Of a DNA stretch of 64,000 bases, positions 18,530 to 29,556 are shown piece by piece (position 1 is the first letter of the stretch; the number at the start of each line of letters is the position of its first letter). The notes under the pieces were generated by a model. It had not been told where the DNA came from. It saw only the letters and a list, made by a program, of their open reading frames with translations, and searched no databases. Location of the stretch: NCBI RefSeq assembly GCF_001422735.1, contig NZ_LMLZ01000025.1:680-64679 (forward strand). Reading direction: 5' to 3'. The DNA comes from Acidovorax sp. Leaf78 (GTDB lineage: Bacteria > Pseudomonadota > Gammaproteobacteria > Burkholderiales > Burkholderiaceae_C). The position numbers and the translations under genes are program-made.

Positions 18530-20037
18530 CGGCAAGCACGCTGCCCCTGCTGGCCTCGGTGCACGACGCCGTGGCCTGGCTGCGCGAACGCGTCACCGGC
18601 ACGCTGCAGACCGACAGCCGCCTGGTCCGCGCGGGCGATGGCTTCATCGCCTGGCCCGGCGCCGCCACCGATGGCCGCGCGCACATCGGCGACGCTTTGG
18701 CACGCGGTGCAGTGGCGTGCCTGGTGGAGCACGAAGGCGTCGAGGCCTTCCCGCTCGACGGCTGGCCGGTGGCGGCCCTGCACGGCCTGAAAGCCGCCAC
18801 CGGGCTGATCGCGGCCGACTGGTTCGGCCACCCCACGCAGCGCCTCGACGTGCTGGCCGTGACCGGCACCAACGGCAAGACCAGCACCACCTGGTGGCTG
18901 GCCGAAGCCCTGAATGTGCTATCAAGAAGTGAGCTGATTGCGCACGGTGGATGCGCGGTAGTGGGCACTTTGGGCATCGGCGTTCCGCCTGCGCTCACCA
19001 CCACCGGCATGACCACGCCCGACCCGGTGCGGCTGCAGCACGCCTTTCAGCAGTTCACCGACGCGGGCCGCACGGCGTGCGCCATCGAGGCCTCGTCCAT
19101 CGGCCTGGCCGAGCACCGCATGGCCGGCAGCCGCATCCGCGTGGCGCTGTTCACCAACTTCACGCAGGACCACCTGGACTACCACCCCAGCATGGCCGCC
19201 TACTGGCAGGCCAAGGGCATGCTCTTCGAGTGGCCCGGCCTGCAGGCGGCCGTGGTCAACATCGACGACCTGCGGGGCGCCGAGCTGTACGCATCGCTGG
19301 CAGACCGCATGCTGGACCTCTGGAGCGTGTCCATATCCGGCCCCGCACGGCTGGCTGCACGCGACATCGGCATGGGTGATGGCGGCCTGCGTTTCACCGT
19401 GGCCGAGGGCGCGCACACGCATGTGCTGCAAACGCGCGTGATCGGGCTGTACAACGTCTCCAACCTGCTCGGGGTGCTGGCCGGCCTGCGGGCGCTGGGC
19501 GTGCCGCTGGAGCACGCGCTGTATGCGTGTGCCCAGCTCACGCCGGTGCCCGGCCGCATGGAACAAATCCACAGCCCCGGCCAGCCGCTGGTGGCCGTGG
19601 ACTACGCCCACACGCCCGATGCGCTGGAAAAGGCCCTGCAGGCGCTGCGCCCCATCGCGGCCGAGCGGGGCGGGCAGCTGTGGTGCGTGTTCGGCTGCGG
19701 CGGCGACCGCGACGCGGCCAAGCGCCCTCTGATGGGCGCGGTGGCGCAGCGCCAGGCCGACCATGTGGTCGTGACCAGCGACAACCCGCGCAGCGAAGAC
19801 CCCGCCACCATCGTGCACCAGATCCTGCAAGGCACCATTGCCGGTCGCACGGTGCGCGCCGAGCCCGACCGTACCGCCGCCATCGCCCTCGCACTGGCCG
19901 AGGCCTCACCGGCCGATGTGGTGCTGATCGCCGGCAAGGGCCACGAAGACACCCAGGAGACCGCGGGCGTGCGCGTGCCGTTCTCCGACAAGGCCCATGC
20001 ACGCACTGCGCTGCAGGCCCGGGAGGCCCGCCCATGA
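18526..20037 (+). CDS. murE: UDP-N-acetylmuramoyl-tripeptide synthetase (meso-diaminopimelate ligase)
   Basis: A 503-residue cytosolic ligase that adds meso-diaminopimelate to UDP-MurNAc-L-Ala-D-Glu. The ATP loop is VTGTNGKTSTTWW, and TNFTQDHLDYHPSM and VVTSDNPRSEDP are family blocks; DNPR is the meso-DAP recognition motif. Starts inside the ftsI stop (ATGA) and overlaps murF the same way. Near residues 131-145 the coding DNA (18917-18962) contains a palindromic-element copy, giving LNVLSRSELIAHGG between the P-loop helix and the next strand. Confidence 0.97.
   Translation: MTASTLPLLASVHDAVAWLRERVTGTLQTDSRLVRAGDGFIAWPGAATDGRAHIGDALARGAVACLVEHEGVEAFPLDGWPVAALHGLKAATGLIAADWFGHPTQRLDVLAVTGTNGKTSTTWWLAEALNVLSRSELIAHGGCAVVGTLGIGVPPALTTTGMTTPDPVRLQHAFQQFTDAGRTACAIEASSIGLAEHRMAGSRIRVALFTNFTQDHLDYHPSMAAYWQAKGMLFEWPGLQAAVVNIDDLRGAELYASLADRMLDLWSVSISGPARLAARDIGMGDGGLRFTVAEGAHTHVLQTRVIGLYNVSNLLGVLAGLRALGVPLEHALYACAQLTPVPGRMEQIHSPGQPLVAVDYAHTPDALEKALQALRPIAAERGGQLWCVFGCGGDRDAAKRPLMGAVAQRQADHVVVTSDNPRSEDPATIVHQILQGTIAGRTVRAEPDRTAAIALALAEASPADVVLIAGKGHEDTQETAGVRVPFSDKAHARTALQAREARP
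18917..18962. repeat. Palindromic-element copy inside murE
   Basis: TGCTATCAAGAAGTGAGCTG then ATTGCGCA, a 7-nt loop at 18945-18951, and TGCGCGGTAG at 18952-18961. Five innermost pairs are perfect and the outer arm is degenerate. It is in frame. Confidence 0.5.
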
Positions 20038-21515
20038 GCGCCGCCACGATGCTGACCCTGCAGCAGGCCTTCGACCTCGTGCAGCCGCGCATTCCCGCCG
20101 CGCGCCTGGTGGGCGACGGCGCCACGCCGCTGGCCCGCGTGCACACCGACACGCGCACGCTGCAGGCGGGCGACTTGTTCGTGGCTTTGAAGGGCGAGCG
20201 CTACGACGCCAATGCCTTCCTGGCCGATGCCCGTGCGGGTGGCGCTGCCGCGGCCATCGCCCACGGCGGCCTCGAAGCCGCCGGCCTTGCGGGCATCGAA
20301 GTGCCCGACAGCCTGGCTGCGCTCGGTGCGCTGGCCACCGGCTGGCGCGCGCAGTTCGGCCTGCCGCTCGTCGGCGTGACGGGCAGCAATGGCAAGACCA
20401 CCGTGACGCAGATGATCGCGTCCATCCTGCGCGCCTGGAAGGGCGAGGCCGCGTTTGCCACGCAGGGCAATTTCAACAACGACATCGGCGTGCCGCTGAT
20501 GCTGCTGCGCCTGCGCGCCGGCCACGCCGCCGCCGTGATCGAAATGGGGATGAACCACCCCGGCGAGATCGCGCTCCTGGCCGCCATGGCGCAGCCCACG
20601 GTGGCGCTGGTCAACAATGCCCAGCGCGAGCACCTGGAGTTCATGCACACCGTGGAGGCTGTTGCGCGCGAGAACGGCTCGGTGTTTGCCAGCCTGCCTG
20701 CCGATGGCGTGGCGGTGTTCCCGGCAGGCGATGCGTACAGCGGCCTGTGGCAATCGCTCGCGCAGGGCCGCCGCACCGTCACCTTTGGCGACGGCGGCGA
20801 TGTGACCTGCCGCAGCGCGGCCTGGGAGCAGGGCGCCTGGGCTGTCACGATGGCCACGCCGCAGGGCGAAGTCGCCACGCAGCTGCACATCGCCGGGCGC
20901 CACAACGTGAGCAACGCCCTGGCCGCCGCCGCCTGCACCCTGTCGGCAGGCGCGCCCCTGGCCGCCATCGCGCAGGGGCTGGCCAGCTTCACGCCGGTCA
21001 AGGGCCGCTCGCGCGCCTTCAGCGTGCGCATCGCGGGCCGCGAGGTCACCGTGGTGGACGACACCTACAACGCCAACCCCGACTCCATGCGTGCCGCCAT
21101 CGACGTGCTGGCCGAGCTGCCCGGACCGCAACTGCTGGTGCTGGGCGACATGGGCGAGGTGGGCGACCAGGGGCCGCAGTTTCACGCCGAGGCCGGTGCG
21201 CATGCGTGCTCGGCCGGCATCCCGCGCCTGTTCGCGCTGGGGGATCAATCGGTGCACGCCACCGCGTCGTTCGGCAACGGCGAAGGCGAAGGCGGTGTGG
21301 CCCGGCATTTCAACGATAGGGGCGCGCTGCTGGATGCAGTGCGCCAGGCCCTGCCCACCGTGGGCAGCGTGCTGGTCAAGGGATCTCGATTCATGAAGAT
21401 GGAACAGGTGGTGGAGGCAATCGCTTCTGCCGCACAAGTGCAGGACGACCCCAAACAACAAGAGCGACAACCGCCCGCGCAGGTACTGGAGGGACACCAT
21501 GGTGCAACGCAGTAA
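20034..21515 (+). CDS. murF: UDP-N-acetylmuramoyl-tripeptide--D-alanyl-D-alanine ligase
   Basis: A 493-residue cytosolic ligase that adds D-Ala-D-Ala to complete the UDP-MurNAc-pentapeptide. The ATP loop is GVTGSNGKTTVTQM; VIEMGMNHPGEIALL and VVDDTYNANPDSMRAA are MurF signatures. The start ATG 20034 lies in the murE stop (ATGA). The C-terminal 35 or so residues after SRFMKMEQVVEAI are Gln/Pro-rich and low in conservation. mraY follows after 66 bp. Confidence 0.97.
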   Translation: MSAATMLTLQQAFDLVQPRIPAARLVGDGATPLARVHTDTRTLQAGDLFVALKGERYDANAFLADARAGGAAAAIAHGGLEAAGLAGIEVPDSLAALGALATGWRAQFGLPLVGVTGSNGKTTVTQMIASILRAWKGEAAFATQGNFNNDIGVPLMLLRLRAGHAAAVIEMGMNHPGEIALLAAMAQPTVALVNNAQREHLEFMHTVEAVARENGSVFASLPADGVAVFPAGDAYSGLWQSLAQGRRTVTFGDGGDVTCRSAAWEQGAWAVTMATPQGEVATQLHIAGRHNVSNALAAAACTLSAGAPLAAIAQGLASFTPVKGRSRAFSVRIAGREVTVVDDTYNANPDSMRAAIDVLAELPGPQLLVLGDMGEVGDQGPQFHAEAGAHACSAGIPRLFALGDQSVHATASFGNGEGEGGVARHFNDRGALLDAVRQALPTVGSVLVKGSRFMKMEQVVEAIASAAQVQDDPKQQERQPPAQVLEGHHGATQ

Positions 21516-21581
21516 GAACGTGCGGGCCTTCAAGGCCGCCTCCAGCATCCCCGCGGTGCGGCAACCTGCCGGAGGTGCCGC

Positions 21582-22760
21582 ATGCTGCTAGTCCTGTCCC
21601 AATGGCTGCAGGGCCTGTCGCCCGAGTTCGGCTTCTTCCGCGTGTTCCAGTACCTCACCTTCCGTGCGGTGATGGCGGCCATGACGGCGCTGCTCATCGG
21701 CCTGGTGGCGGGGCCCAAGGTGATCCGCGTGTTGACCTCGCTCAAGATCGGCCAGCCCATCCGGGGCTACGCCATGCAGTCGCACCTGTCCAAGAGCGGC
21801 ACGCCCACCATGGGCGGCGTGCTGATCCTGCTGTCGATCGCGATCTCGACCCTGCTGTGGTTCGACCTGTCCAACCGCTTCGTCTGGATCGTGCTCATCG
21901 TCACGCTGGGCTTTGGCGCCATCGGCTGGGTGGATGACTGGCGCAAGGTGGTCAACAAGGACCCCGAGGGCATGCGCTCGCGCGAGAAGTACCTCTGGCA
22001 GTCGGTGATCGGCCTCACGGCCGCGCTGTACCTGGTGTTCAGCATTTCCGAGAGCTCCAACGCCAAGGTGTGGGAGCTGTTCGTCGGCTGGGTGCAGTCG
22101 GGCTTCTCGCTCGACCTGCCGCCCAAGGCGGGCCTGCAGCTGCCGTTCTTCAAGGAAGTGAGCTACCCGCTGGGCGTGCTGGGCTTCGTGATCCTGACTT
22201 ACCTGGTGATCGTGGGTTCGAGCAACGCAGTGAATCTGACCGACGGCCTGGACGGCCTGGCGATCATGCCCGTGGTGATGGTGGGCTCGGCCCTGGGCGT
22301 GTTCGCGTACGTCACCGGCAGCTCGGTGTATTCCAAGTACCTGTTCTTCCCGCACATCCCCGGCTCGGGCGAGTTGCTGATCTTCTGCGCCGCCATGGCG
22401 GGTGCGGGCCTGGCCTTCCTGTGGTTCAACGCACACCCGGCCCAGGTCTTCATGGGCGACGTGGGCGCGCTGGCGCTGGGCGGCGCCCTGGGCACCATCG
22501 CCATCATCGTGCGGCAGGAAATCGTGCTGGCCATCATGGGCGGCATCTTCGTGGTCGAGGCGCTGTCGGTGATGCTGCAGGTGACCTGGTTCAAGTACAC
22601 CAAGCGCCGCTATGGCGAAGGCCGGCGTCTGCTGAAGATGGCGCCGCTGCACCACCACTTCGAAAAGAGCGGCTGGAAGGAAACGCAGGTGGTCGTGCGC
22701 TTCTGGATCATCACCATGCTGCTGTGCCTTGTCGGCCTGTCGACCCTGAAACTGCGATGA
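21582..22760 (+). CDS. mraY: Phospho-N-acetylmuramoyl-pentapeptide-transferase
   Basis: A 392-residue polytopic inner-membrane enzyme (ten predicted helices) that moves phospho-MurNAc-pentapeptide to undecaprenyl phosphate, forming lipid I. Motifs include [27 protein letters not shown] (the DD pair), [10 protein letters not shown] and the C-terminal [18 protein letters not shown] lies 5-11 nt before ATG 21582, a strong Shine-Dalgarno. The stop overlaps murD by 4 nt. Confidence 0.98.
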   Translation: MLLVLSQWLQGLSPEFGFFRVFQYLTFRAVMAAMTALLIGLVAGPKVIRVLTSLKIGQPIRGYAMQSHLSKSGTPTMGGVLILLSIAISTLLWFDLSNRFVWIVLIVTLGFGAIGWVDDWRKVVNKDPEGMRSREKYLWQSVIGLTAALYLVFSISESSNAKVWELFVGWVQSGFSLDLPPKAGLQLPFFKEVSYPLGVLGFVILTYLVIVGSSNAVNLTDGLDGLAIMPVVMVGSALGVFAYVTGSSVYSKYLFFPHIPGSGELLIFCAAMAGAGLAFLWFNAHPAQVFMGDVGALALGGALGTIAIIVRQEIVLAIMGGIFVVEALSVMLQVTWFKYTKRRYGEGRRLLKMAPLHHHFEKSGWKETQVVVRFWIITMLLCLVGLSTLKLR

Positions 22761-24805
22761 ACCCGGACGATCCCCTCATCCCCGCGACCACCACCCCCTC
22801 GGTGGTGAAGCTGCCTCCAGACACGGATGCAGGCGGGGCCGTGCCTGCCGATCCAGCGGCGGAGGGCGCGGTGTCGCAGTCCGCTGGCGACGCGGCAGGT
22901 GCAGGCACTGCCGATCCGGCGGATGGCGCATCAACCGTGCCCGACATGTCCGGCACGTCCGGCAGTGCACCCACGCAGTCGTTGGTCGATGCCGAGGCAT
23001 CAGCAGAATCCGTAGACCCCCAGCCCGAGGCCGAAGCTCCAGCCGCCGGCCCCGGCGCGCGCGCGGCAGCAGCCGCCGCCGCTGCGTGGGACCCCGAAAA
23101 GCCCCCGGCCATCTCCGCTGCCAAGGCTGCTGCCGACTTCGTCGCGCAGATCTTTGCCGACGTGGTGGCCGCCGACGCACCTGCGGACCCAGAGCCTGTG
23201 GCACAGCAGGACAACGCCGATGCCGCCGCGGAGCCTGCAGCTGATGCGCCCACCGAACCCCTGGGCCCCCCCGGCCAGGGCATGACGCCACTGCAGGGCC
23301 AGAACATCCTCATCCTGGGCCTGGGTGCCTCCGGCCTGGCCATGGCGCGCTGGTGCGTGCGCTGCGGCGCCGACGTCACTGTGGCCGACACGCGCGAAGC
23401 GCCTCCGCAACTCGCCACGCTGCAGCACGAGCTGCCCGGGGTGCGTTTTGTGGCCGGCGCCTTCGACGCAGCCCTGGTGGACGGCCGAGGCCTGCACGCG
23501 GTCTACCGGTCGCCAGGCCTGAGCCCCGATACGGTTGCTCCTGTTTTTGTAGCTGCTCGCGCCATCGGACTGCCGGTGGGGGGCGAATTGAGCCTGTATG
23601 CCATGGCCCTGGCCACGCTGCGGGCGTCCCACGGCTACGCGCCGGCCGTGCTGGCCATCACCGGCACCAACGGCAAGACCACCGTCACCTCGCTCACCGG
23701 CCAGCTCGTGGAGCGCTCGGACAAGACCGTGGCCGTGGCCGGCAACATCGGCCCCACGCTGCTCGACACGCTGGCGGGCCACATCGACGCGGCCACACTG
23801 CCGCAGGTGTGGGTGCTGGAGCTGTCGAGCTTCCAATTGGACGACGTGACTGTGGGGGAGGGAGCTTTCGAGCCCACGGCCGCCACGGTGCTCAACATCA
23901 CGCAGGACCATCTGGACTGGCATGGCGACATGGCCGCGTATGCCGCTGCCAAGGCCCGCATCTTCGGCAAGACCGGCCTGATGATCCTGAACCGCGAGGA
24001 CGCGGCGGTGATGCAGATGCTGCCGCCACCCATCAAGGTCAAGCTGCAAAAGCCCCAGGTGCGCGAGCACCTGACCTTCGGCGCCGACATGCCCCAGCGC
24101 CCCGGCGACTTCGGCATCGAGGTCGTGAGCGGCATGCCCTGGCTGGTGCGCGCCATGGACGCCGACGAGACCCGCAAGCGCGGCCGCAACGAGGCCGCCG
24201 AAGACCTGCACATCCAGCGCCTGATGCCCGCCGACGCGCTGCGCATCCGGGGCCGCCACAACGCGGTGAACGCGCTGGCCGCGCTGGCGCTGGCATCGGC
24301 CGCGGGCTGCACGCTCGCGCCCCTGCTGTACGGGCTGCGCGAGTACCGCGGCGAGCCGCACCGCGTGGAGCCGGTGGCCATCATCCGCGACGTCGAATAC
24401 TTTGACGACAGCAAGGGCACGAACGTGGGCGCCACCGTCGCTGCGTTGACCGGCCTGGGTGCGGAGCGCCGCATCGTCGTCATCCTGGGCGGCGACGGCA
24501 AGGGGCAGGACTTCTCGCCGCTGGCAGCGCCCGTGTCGCGCTACGCGCGCGCCGTGGTGCTGATCGGGCGCGACGCGCCGCTGATCCGCGCCGCGCTGGC
24601 CGACAGCGGCGTGGCCCTGGTCGATGCAGAGACATTGCCCCAGGCCGTGGAGCTGGCCGCGCAGCGCGCACACGCAGGCGACGCCGTGCTGATGTCGCCC
24701 GCCTGTGCCAGCTTTGACATGTTCCGCGGCTACGAGCACCGGGCACAGGTGTTCTGCGACACCGTGCGCGCGCTGGCCGATGACGCGATGGGAGGTGTGG
24801 CATGA
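22757..24805 (+). CDS. murD: UDP-N-acetylmuramoylalanine--D-glutamate ligase with long N-terminal extension
   Basis: A cytosolic ligase adding D-Glu to UDP-MurNAc-L-Ala. From ATG 22757, which overlaps the mraY stop, it has 682 residues; MurD is usually 440-500. The recognisable enzyme begins at Met176 (23282; then [20 protein letters not shown]), with the ATP loop [13 protein letters not shown] and [13 protein letters not shown]. Residues 1-175 are Ala/Pro/Asp/Glu-rich with no known domain. The alternative start 23282 has no Shine-Dalgarno sequence and would leave a 520-bp hole in a tightly packed operon, so I favour the long form. A palindromic-element fragment (23537-23562) and a further insertion around residues 420-485 add length. 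Confidence 0.93.
   Translation: MNPDDPLIPATTTPSVVKLPPDTDAGGAVPADPAAEGAVSQSAGDAAGAGTADPADGASTVPDMSGTSGSAPTQSLVDAEASAESVDPQPEAEAPAAGPGARAAAAAAAAWDPEKPPAISAAKAAADFVAQIFADVVAADAPADPEPVAQQDNADAAAEPAADAPTEPLGPPGQGMTPLQGQNILILGLGASGLAMARWCVRCGADVTVADTREAPPQLATLQHELPGVRFVAGAFDAALVDGRGLHAVYRSPGLSPDTVAPVFVAARAIGLPVGGELSLYAMALATLRASHGYAPAVLAITGTNGKTTVTSLTGQLVERSDKTVAVAGNIGPTLLDTLAGHIDAATLPQVWVLELSSFQLDDVTVGEGAFEPTAATVLNITQDHLDWHGDMAAYAAAKARIFGKTGLMILNREDAAVMQMLPPPIKVKLQKPQVREHLTFGADMPQRPGDFGIEVVSGMPWLVRAMDADETRKRGRNEAAEDLHIQRLMPADALRIRGRHNAVNALAALALASAAGCTLAPLLYGLREYRGEPHRVEPVAIIRDVEYFDDSKGTNVGATVAALTGLGAERRIVVILGGDGKGQDFSPLAAPVSRYARAVVLIGRDAPLIRAALADSGVALVDAETLPQAVELAAQRAHAGDAVLMSPACASFDMFRGYEHRAQVFCDTVRALADDAMGGVA
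23535..23562. repeat. Palindromic-element fragment inside murD
   Basis: TTGCTCCTGTTTTTGTAGCT then GCTCGCGC. The 17-mer 23537-23553 is identical to dapF 3907-3923 and is read in the same frame in both genes (APVFVA). Confidence 0.6.
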
Positions 24806-26073
24806 GCGCACCCGCCAGCAGCCTTTTGCAGCGCGTGACCGGCTGGTTCGGCGGCCTGCCGGGCAAGGCCGTGGACGTGCTGCCCGTGCGCGTGGGCGGC
24901 ACCGACTACCGCCCCCGCACCACCAGCACGCCCGCGAGCGTGCTCGGCTTCGACCAGGCCCTGCTGTGGGTGGTGGTGGCGCTGCTCGCATGGGGGCTGG
25001 TGATGGTGTATTCGGCCTCCATCGCCATGCCGGACAACCCGCGCTTTGCCAACTACGCTTCCACCCATTTCCTGACCCGCCACGTGATGTACCTGGTGGT
25101 GGGCTTTGTCGCCGCGCTGCTGGCGTTCCAGATCCCGATGGCGCTGTGGGAGCGCGTGGCACCCTGGCTCTTCGTGGCAGCGTTGCTGCTGCTGGTGGCG
25201 GTGCTGATCCCGGGTGTGGGCAAGGTGGTCAACGGTGCGCGGCGCTGGCTGTCGCTCGGTCCCATCGGCTTTCAGCCGTCGGAGGTGGCCAAGTTCGCCG
25301 TCCTCATCTACGCGGCCGACTACATGGTCCGCAAGATGGAGGTGAAGGAGCGGTTCTTTCGCGCCGTGCTGCCCATGGGCGCCGCCGTGGCCATCGTGGG
25401 CGTGCTGCTGCTGGCCGAGCCCGACATGGGCGCCTTCATGGTGGTCGCCGTGATCGCCATGGGCATCCTGTTCCTGGGCGGCGTGAACGCCCGCATGTTC
25501 TTCCTGATCGCGGGCGTGCTGGTGTCGGCCTTCGGCGTGATGATCGCCAGCTCGCCCTGGCGTCGCGAGCGCGTGTTCGCCTACCTCGACCCGTTCAGCG
25601 AAGAGCACGCATTGGGCAAGGGCTACCAGCTCTCGCACTCGCTGATCGCCATCGGGCGCGGCGAGATCTTCGGCGTGGGCCTGGGCGGCAGCGTCGAGAA
25701 GCTGCATTGGCTGCCCGAAGCCCATACCGACTTCCTGCTCGCCGTGATCGGCGAAGAGTTCGGCCTGGTGGGCGTGGTCATCCTCATCGTGCTGTTTCTG
25801 TGGATGACGCGCCGCATCATGCACATCGGCCGCCAGGCCATCGCCCTCGACCGCGTGTTCTCCGGCCTCGTCGCGCAGGGCGTGGCGATCTGGATCGGCT
25901 TCCAGGCCTTCATCAACATGGGCGTGAACCTGGGCGCACTGCCCACCAAGGGGCTCACGCTGCCGCTGATGAGTTTTGGCGGGTCGGCGATCTTGATGAA
26001 CCTCGTGGCGCTGGCGGTGGTGATGCGGGTGGACTACGAGAACAAACTCCTCATGAGAGGGGGGCGCGTATGA
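24802..26073 (+). CDS. ftsW: Septal peptidoglycan glycosyltransferase FtsW
   Basis: A 423-residue SEDS-family membrane protein that polymerises lipid II at the septum with FtsI. About ten transmembrane helices follow a cytoplasmic N-terminal tail of about 50 residues. Family signatures: [30 protein letters not shown] (with the essential Asp of the ExD segment), [20 protein letters not shown] and FVxx-type C-terminal helices with [15 protein letters not shown]. It overlaps murD and murG by 4 nt each. Confidence 0.97.
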   Translation: MSAPASSLLQRVTGWFGGLPGKAVDVLPVRVGGTDYRPRTTSTPASVLGFDQALLWVVVALLAWGLVMVYSASIAMPDNPRFANYASTHFLTRHVMYLVVGFVAALLAFQIPMALWERVAPWLFVAALLLLVAVLIPGVGKVVNGARRWLSLGPIGFQPSEVAKFAVLIYAADYMVRKMEVKERFFRAVLPMGAAVAIVGVLLLAEPDMGAFMVVAVIAMGILFLGGVNARMFFLIAGVLVSAFGVMIASSPWRRERVFAYLDPFSEEHALGKGYQLSHSLIAIGRGEIFGVGLGGSVEKLHWLPEAHTDFLLAVIGEEFGLVGVVILIVLFLWMTRRIMHIGRQAIALDRVFSGLVAQGVAIWIGFQAFINMGVNLGALPTKGLTLPLMSFGGSAILMNLVALAVVMRVDYENKLLMRGGRV

Positions 26074-27131
26074 CGCAGAAGACTGCCCTCATCATGGCCG
26101 GCGGCACCGGCGGCCACATCTTCCCGGGCCTGGCCGTGGCGGAAGAACTGCGTGCGCGCGGCTGGCGCGTGCACTGGCTGGGCGCGCCGGGCAGCATGGA
26201 GTCGCGCATCGTGCCCACGCATGGCTTTGCGCTCGAACTCATCGATTTTTCAGGCGTGCGCGGCAAAGGCCTCATCACGCTGGCCTTGCTGCCGCTGCGC
26301 CTGCTGCGCGCGTTCTGCCAGGCACTGGCGGTGGTGCGCCGCGTCAAGCCCGACGTGGTGGTGGGCCTGGGCGGCTACATCACCTTTCCGGGCGGCATGA
26401 TGGGCGTGCTGGCCGGCAAGCCGCTGGTGCTGCACGAGCAGAACTCGGTGGCCGGCATGGCCAACAAGGTGCTGGCGGGCGTGGCAGACCGTGTGTTCAC
26501 AGCGTTCCCCAATGTGTTCCCCAAGGGCCAGTGGGTGGGCAACCCGCTGCGCACCGCCTTCACCAGCAAGCCCGCACCGGCGGAGCGTTTTGCCGGGCGC
26601 ACGGGGCCGCTGCGCCTGCTGGTGGTGGGCGGCAGCCTGGGCGCCCGTGCGCTCAACGAGATCGTGCCGCAGGCCGTGGCGCTGATGCCTGCGGACCAGC
26701 GCCCGGTGGTCATCCACCAGAGCGGCGCGACGCAGATCGACGCGCTGCGCGCCAACTATGCCGCGGCAGGTGTCGCGGCCGAATGCACGCCGTTCATCGA
26801 CGACACCGCCAGCGCCTTTGCCGACGCCGACATCATCGTCTGCCGCGCGGGCGCGAGCACCGTGACCGAGATCGCGGCCGTGGGGGCAGCCGCACTGTTC
26901 GTGCCCTTCCCCTCGGCGGTGGACGACCACCAGACCACCAACGCCCAGTTCCTCGTGAATGCAGGCGGCGGGTGGCTCACCCAGCAGCGCGACCTGACGC
27001 CCGAAGGCCTGTCGCAGATGCTATTGAATATGGAGCGCTCCACGCTGGTAGATACAGCGTTGAAAGCCAAAAACATGCAAAAAATCAATGCCACCCGCGA
27101 AGTGGTGACCGCCTGCGAGGAGTTGGCATGA
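26070..27131 (+). CDS. murG: Lipid II synthase MurG (UDP-GlcNAc transferase)
   Basis: A 353-residue peripheral membrane GT-B glycosyltransferase that adds GlcNAc to lipid I. The first G-loop is [30 protein letters not shown] and [12 protein letters not shown] follow, then the UDP-GlcNAc site [15 protein letters not shown] and [16 protein letters not shown]. The C-terminal helix region (about residues 317-336, coded at 27018-27074) is formed by a full copy of the dispersed palindromic element. ATGA overlaps join it to ftsW and murC. Confidence 0.97.
   Translation: MTQKTALIMAGGTGGHIFPGLAVAEELRARGWRVHWLGAPGSMESRIVPTHGFALELIDFSGVRGKGLITLALLPLRLLRAFCQALAVVRRVKPDVVVGLGGYITFPGGMMGVLAGKPLVLHEQNSVAGMANKVLAGVADRVFTAFPNVFPKGQWVGNPLRTAFTSKPAPAERFAGRTGPLRLLVVGGSLGARALNEIVPQAVALMPADQRPVVIHQSGATQIDALRANYAAAGVAAECTPFIDDTASAFADADIIVCRAGASTVTEIAAVGAAALFVPFPSAVDDHQTTNAQFLVNAGGGWLTQQRDLTPEGLSQMLLNMERSTLVDTALKAKNMQKINATREVVTACEELA
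27018..27074. repeat. Full palindromic element inside murG
   Basis: 57 bp, exactly 19 codons, in frame. Left arm 27035-27047 (GCGCTCCACGCTG), 7-nt loop 27048-27054, right arm 27055-27067 (CAGCGTTGAAAGC), 10 of 13 paired. The flanks TGCTATTGAATATGGA and CAAAAACA match the AT-rich flanks of the intergenic copies. It encodes [19 protein letters not shown]. Confidence 0.65.
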
Positions 27132-28561
27132 AGCACGCCATTCGCCACATCCATTTTGTCGGCCTGGGCGGCGCCGGCATGAGCGGCATCGCCGAGGTGC
27201 TGTTCAACCTGGGCTACCGCATCTCGGGCTCCGACCTGGCCGACAGCGCCACGCTGCGGCGCCTGGAGGGCCTGGGCATCAAGACCTGCCTGGGCCATGC
27301 CGCGGCGCACATCGACGGTGCCGATGCGGTGGTCACGTCCACCGCCGTGACGCCCGACAACCCCGAGGTGCTGGCCGCGCGCGAGAAGAAGATCCCGGTC
27401 GTGCCGCGCGCGCTCATGCTGGCCGAGCTGATGCGCCTGAAGCAAGGCATCGCCATCGCGGGCACGCACGGCAAGACGACGACGACCAGCCTCGTGACCA
27501 GCGTGCTGGCCGAGGCAGGGCTCGACCCGACCTTCGTCATCGGCGGCAAGCTCAACAGCGCGGGCGCCAACGCCAAGCTGGGCAGCGGCGACTACATCGT
27601 GGTCGAGGCCGACGAGTCCGACGCGTCGTTCCTGAACCTGCTGCCGGTGATGGCCGTGGTGACCAACATCGACGCCGACCACATGGAAACCTACGGGCAC
27701 GACTTCGGTCGGCTCAAGGGTGCGTTCGTCGACTTCCTGCACCGCATGCCGTTCTACGGCACGGCCGTGCTGTGCGTGGACAGCCCCGCGGTGCGCGAGA
27801 TCATGCCCAGCGTGACCTGCCCGATCACCAGCTACGGCTTTTCGGAAGACGCCCAGGTGCGCGCGATCAACGTGCGCGCCGAGGCCGGGCAGATGCGCTT
27901 CACCGTGCAGCGTCGCAACGGCGTCACGCTGCCCGACATGGAGGTGGTGCTCAACCTCGCGGGCGAGCACAACGTGCTCAACGCACTGTCGGCCATCGCG
28001 ATCGCGGTGGAGCTCAACATCCCCGACGAAGCCGTGCAGCGCGCGCTGGCGGGCTTCAAGGGCGTGGGTCGGCGCTTCCAGCACTACGGCGACATGCCGG
28101 CCAAGGGCGGCGGCGCGTTCACCGTGATCGACGACTACGGCCACCACCCGGTGGAGATGGCCGCCACGCTGGCGGCCGCGCGCGGCGCGTTCCCCGGGCG
28201 GCGCCTGGTGCTGGCCTTCCAGCCGCACCGCTACAGCCGCACGCGCGACTGCTTCGAAGATTTCGTGAAGGTCATCGGCAACGCCGACGCCGTGCTGCTG
28301 ACCGAGGTGTACGCCGCCGGCGAGGCACCCGTGGTGGCCGCCGACGGCCGCTCGCTGGCCCGCGCGCTGCGGGTGGCCGGCCGCGTGGAGCCCGTGTTTG
28401 TCGACAACGTGGCCGACCTTCCGCAGGCCATTGCCGACAACGCCCGGGCGGGCGATGTGGTGATGTGCATGGGCGCAGGCTCCATCGGGGCCGTGCCCGG
28501 CAAGGTGGTCGATTTGCTACAAAACAATGAGCTGAAGGCGCTGGAGGGGAGCGCGGTATGA
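27128..28561 (+). CDS. murC: UDP-N-acetylmuramate--L-alanine ligase
   Basis: A 477-residue cytosolic ligase that starts the stem peptide by adding L-Ala to UDP-MurNAc. The N-terminal Rossmann loop is [20 protein letters not shown], the ATP loop [12 protein letters not shown], and [23 protein letters not shown] and [11 protein letters not shown] are family blocks. The final 15 codons run through a half-copy of the palindromic element (28515-28545), giving the tail [15 protein letters not shown]. The stop overlaps ddlB by 4 nt. Confidence 0.97.
   Translation: MKHAIRHIHFVGLGGAGMSGIAEVLFNLGYRISGSDLADSATLRRLEGLGIKTCLGHAAAHIDGADAVVTSTAVTPDNPEVLAAREKKIPVVPRALMLAELMRLKQGIAIAGTHGKTTTTSLVTSVLAEAGLDPTFVIGGKLNSAGANAKLGSGDYIVVEADESDASFLNLLPVMAVVTNIDADHMETYGHDFGRLKGAFVDFLHRMPFYGTAVLCVDSPAVREIMPSVTCPITSYGFSEDAQVRAINVRAEAGQMRFTVQRRNGVTLPDMEVVLNLAGEHNVLNALSAIAIAVELNIPDEAVQRALAGFKGVGRRFQHYGDMPAKGGGAFTVIDDYGHHPVEMAATLAAARGAFPGRRLVLAFQPHRYSRTRDCFEDFVKVIGNADAVLLTEVYAAGEAPVVAADGRSLARALRVAGRVEPVFVDNVADLPQAIADNARAGDVVMCMGAGSIGAVPGKVVDLLQNNELKALEGSAV
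28515..28545. repeat. Palindromic-element half-copy at the 3' end of murC
   Basis: TGCTACAAAACAATGAGCTG followed by AAGGCGCTGGAGG: the AT-rich left flank and left arm of the element, with the rest missing. It supplies the last codons of MurC. Confidence 0.45.
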
Positions 28562-29556
28562 CTGTTTCTGAACTCGATATCGATGTGAAGGCCCTGGGCA
28601 AGGTCGCCGTTCTGATGGGCGGCGACTCTGCCGAGCGCGAGGTGTCCCTCATGTCCGGCAGCGGCGTGCTGCAGGCGCTGCGCTCCAGCGGCGTGGACGC
28701 GCATGCGTTCGACCCGGCGCAGAACGAGCTGTCGCAACTCAAGCGCGACGGGTATGCGCGCTGCTTCATCACGCTGCACGGCCGCCGGGGCGAGGATGGC
28801 ACTGTGCAGGGCGCTTTGGAACTGCTGGGCATTCCGTACACCGGCCCGGGCGTGCTGGCCTCGGCCATTGCGATGGACAAGGTCATGACCAAGCGCATGT
28901 GGATTGCCGAGGGCCTGCCAACGCCGCGCTATGTGCGCCTTCCCCCTGACTTGCAGGCGCGCGAGCATGTGCGCCTGGTGCCGGACGAATTGGGCCTGCC
29001 GCTCATCGTCAAGCCACCACGCGAAGGGTCGTCCATCGGCGTATCGAAGGTGCGCGGCTACTCTGAAATGCAGGACGCGGTTGCCTTGGCTGCGAAGTAC
29101 GACCCCGACGTGCTCTGCGAAGAGTTCATCGACGGCGAGGAGGTCACCTGTGCTGTGCTGGGTGAGGGCGCGCATGCGCGTGCACTGCCTGTGATCCGCA
29201 TCCTTGCCCCCGAAGCGGGCTACGACTACCAGAACAAGTACTTCACCGACGACGTGAAGTACGAGTGCCCGAGCGGCATGCCGGAAGACGAAGAGCAGGA
29301 AATACAGCGCATCGTGCTGGCGAGCTACCGCGCGCTGGGATGCCGCGGCTGGGGCCGTGCCGACTTGATGATTCGCGCGAGCGACCGCAAGCCCTTCCTG
29401 CTGGAGATCAACACATCCCCTGGCATGACGGGCCACTCCCTGGTGCCCATGGCTGCGCGTGCGGCCGGTATCAGCTACGAGGAGCTGTGCCTGCGCATTC
29501 TGGCCGGGGCAGCCCTGGATGCGCCGCGTGCCGCACAAGGAGCCGCCCACCCATGA
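28558..29556 (+). CDS. ddlB: D-alanine--D-alanine ligase
   Basis: A 332-residue ATP-grasp enzyme that makes D-Ala-D-Ala for MurF. The N-terminal [19 protein letters not shown], central [18 protein letters not shown] and C-terminal [16 protein letters not shown] are family signatures. ATG 28558 overlaps the murC stop, and the end overlaps ftsQ. The name ddlB follows the dcw position. Confidence 0.96.
   Translation: MTVSELDIDVKALGKVAVLMGGDSAEREVSLMSGSGVLQALRSSGVDAHAFDPAQNELSQLKRDGYARCFITLHGRRGEDGTVQGALELLGIPYTGPGVLASAIAMDKVMTKRMWIAEGLPTPRYVRLPPDLQAREHVRLVPDELGLPLIVKPPREGSSIGVSKVRGYSEMQDAVALAAKYDPDVLCEEFIDGEEVTCAVLGEGAHARALPVIRILAPEAGYDYQNKYFTDDVKYECPSGMPEDEEQEIQRIVLASYRALGCRGWGRADLMIRASDRKPFLLEINTSPGMTGHSLVPMAARAAGISYEELCLRILAGAALDAPRAAQGAAHP

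Noticed and set aside
19602-21548. Minus-strand frame of 648 codons opposite murE and murF
   Set aside because: Antisense to two clear genes; length is explained by GC-skewed third positions.
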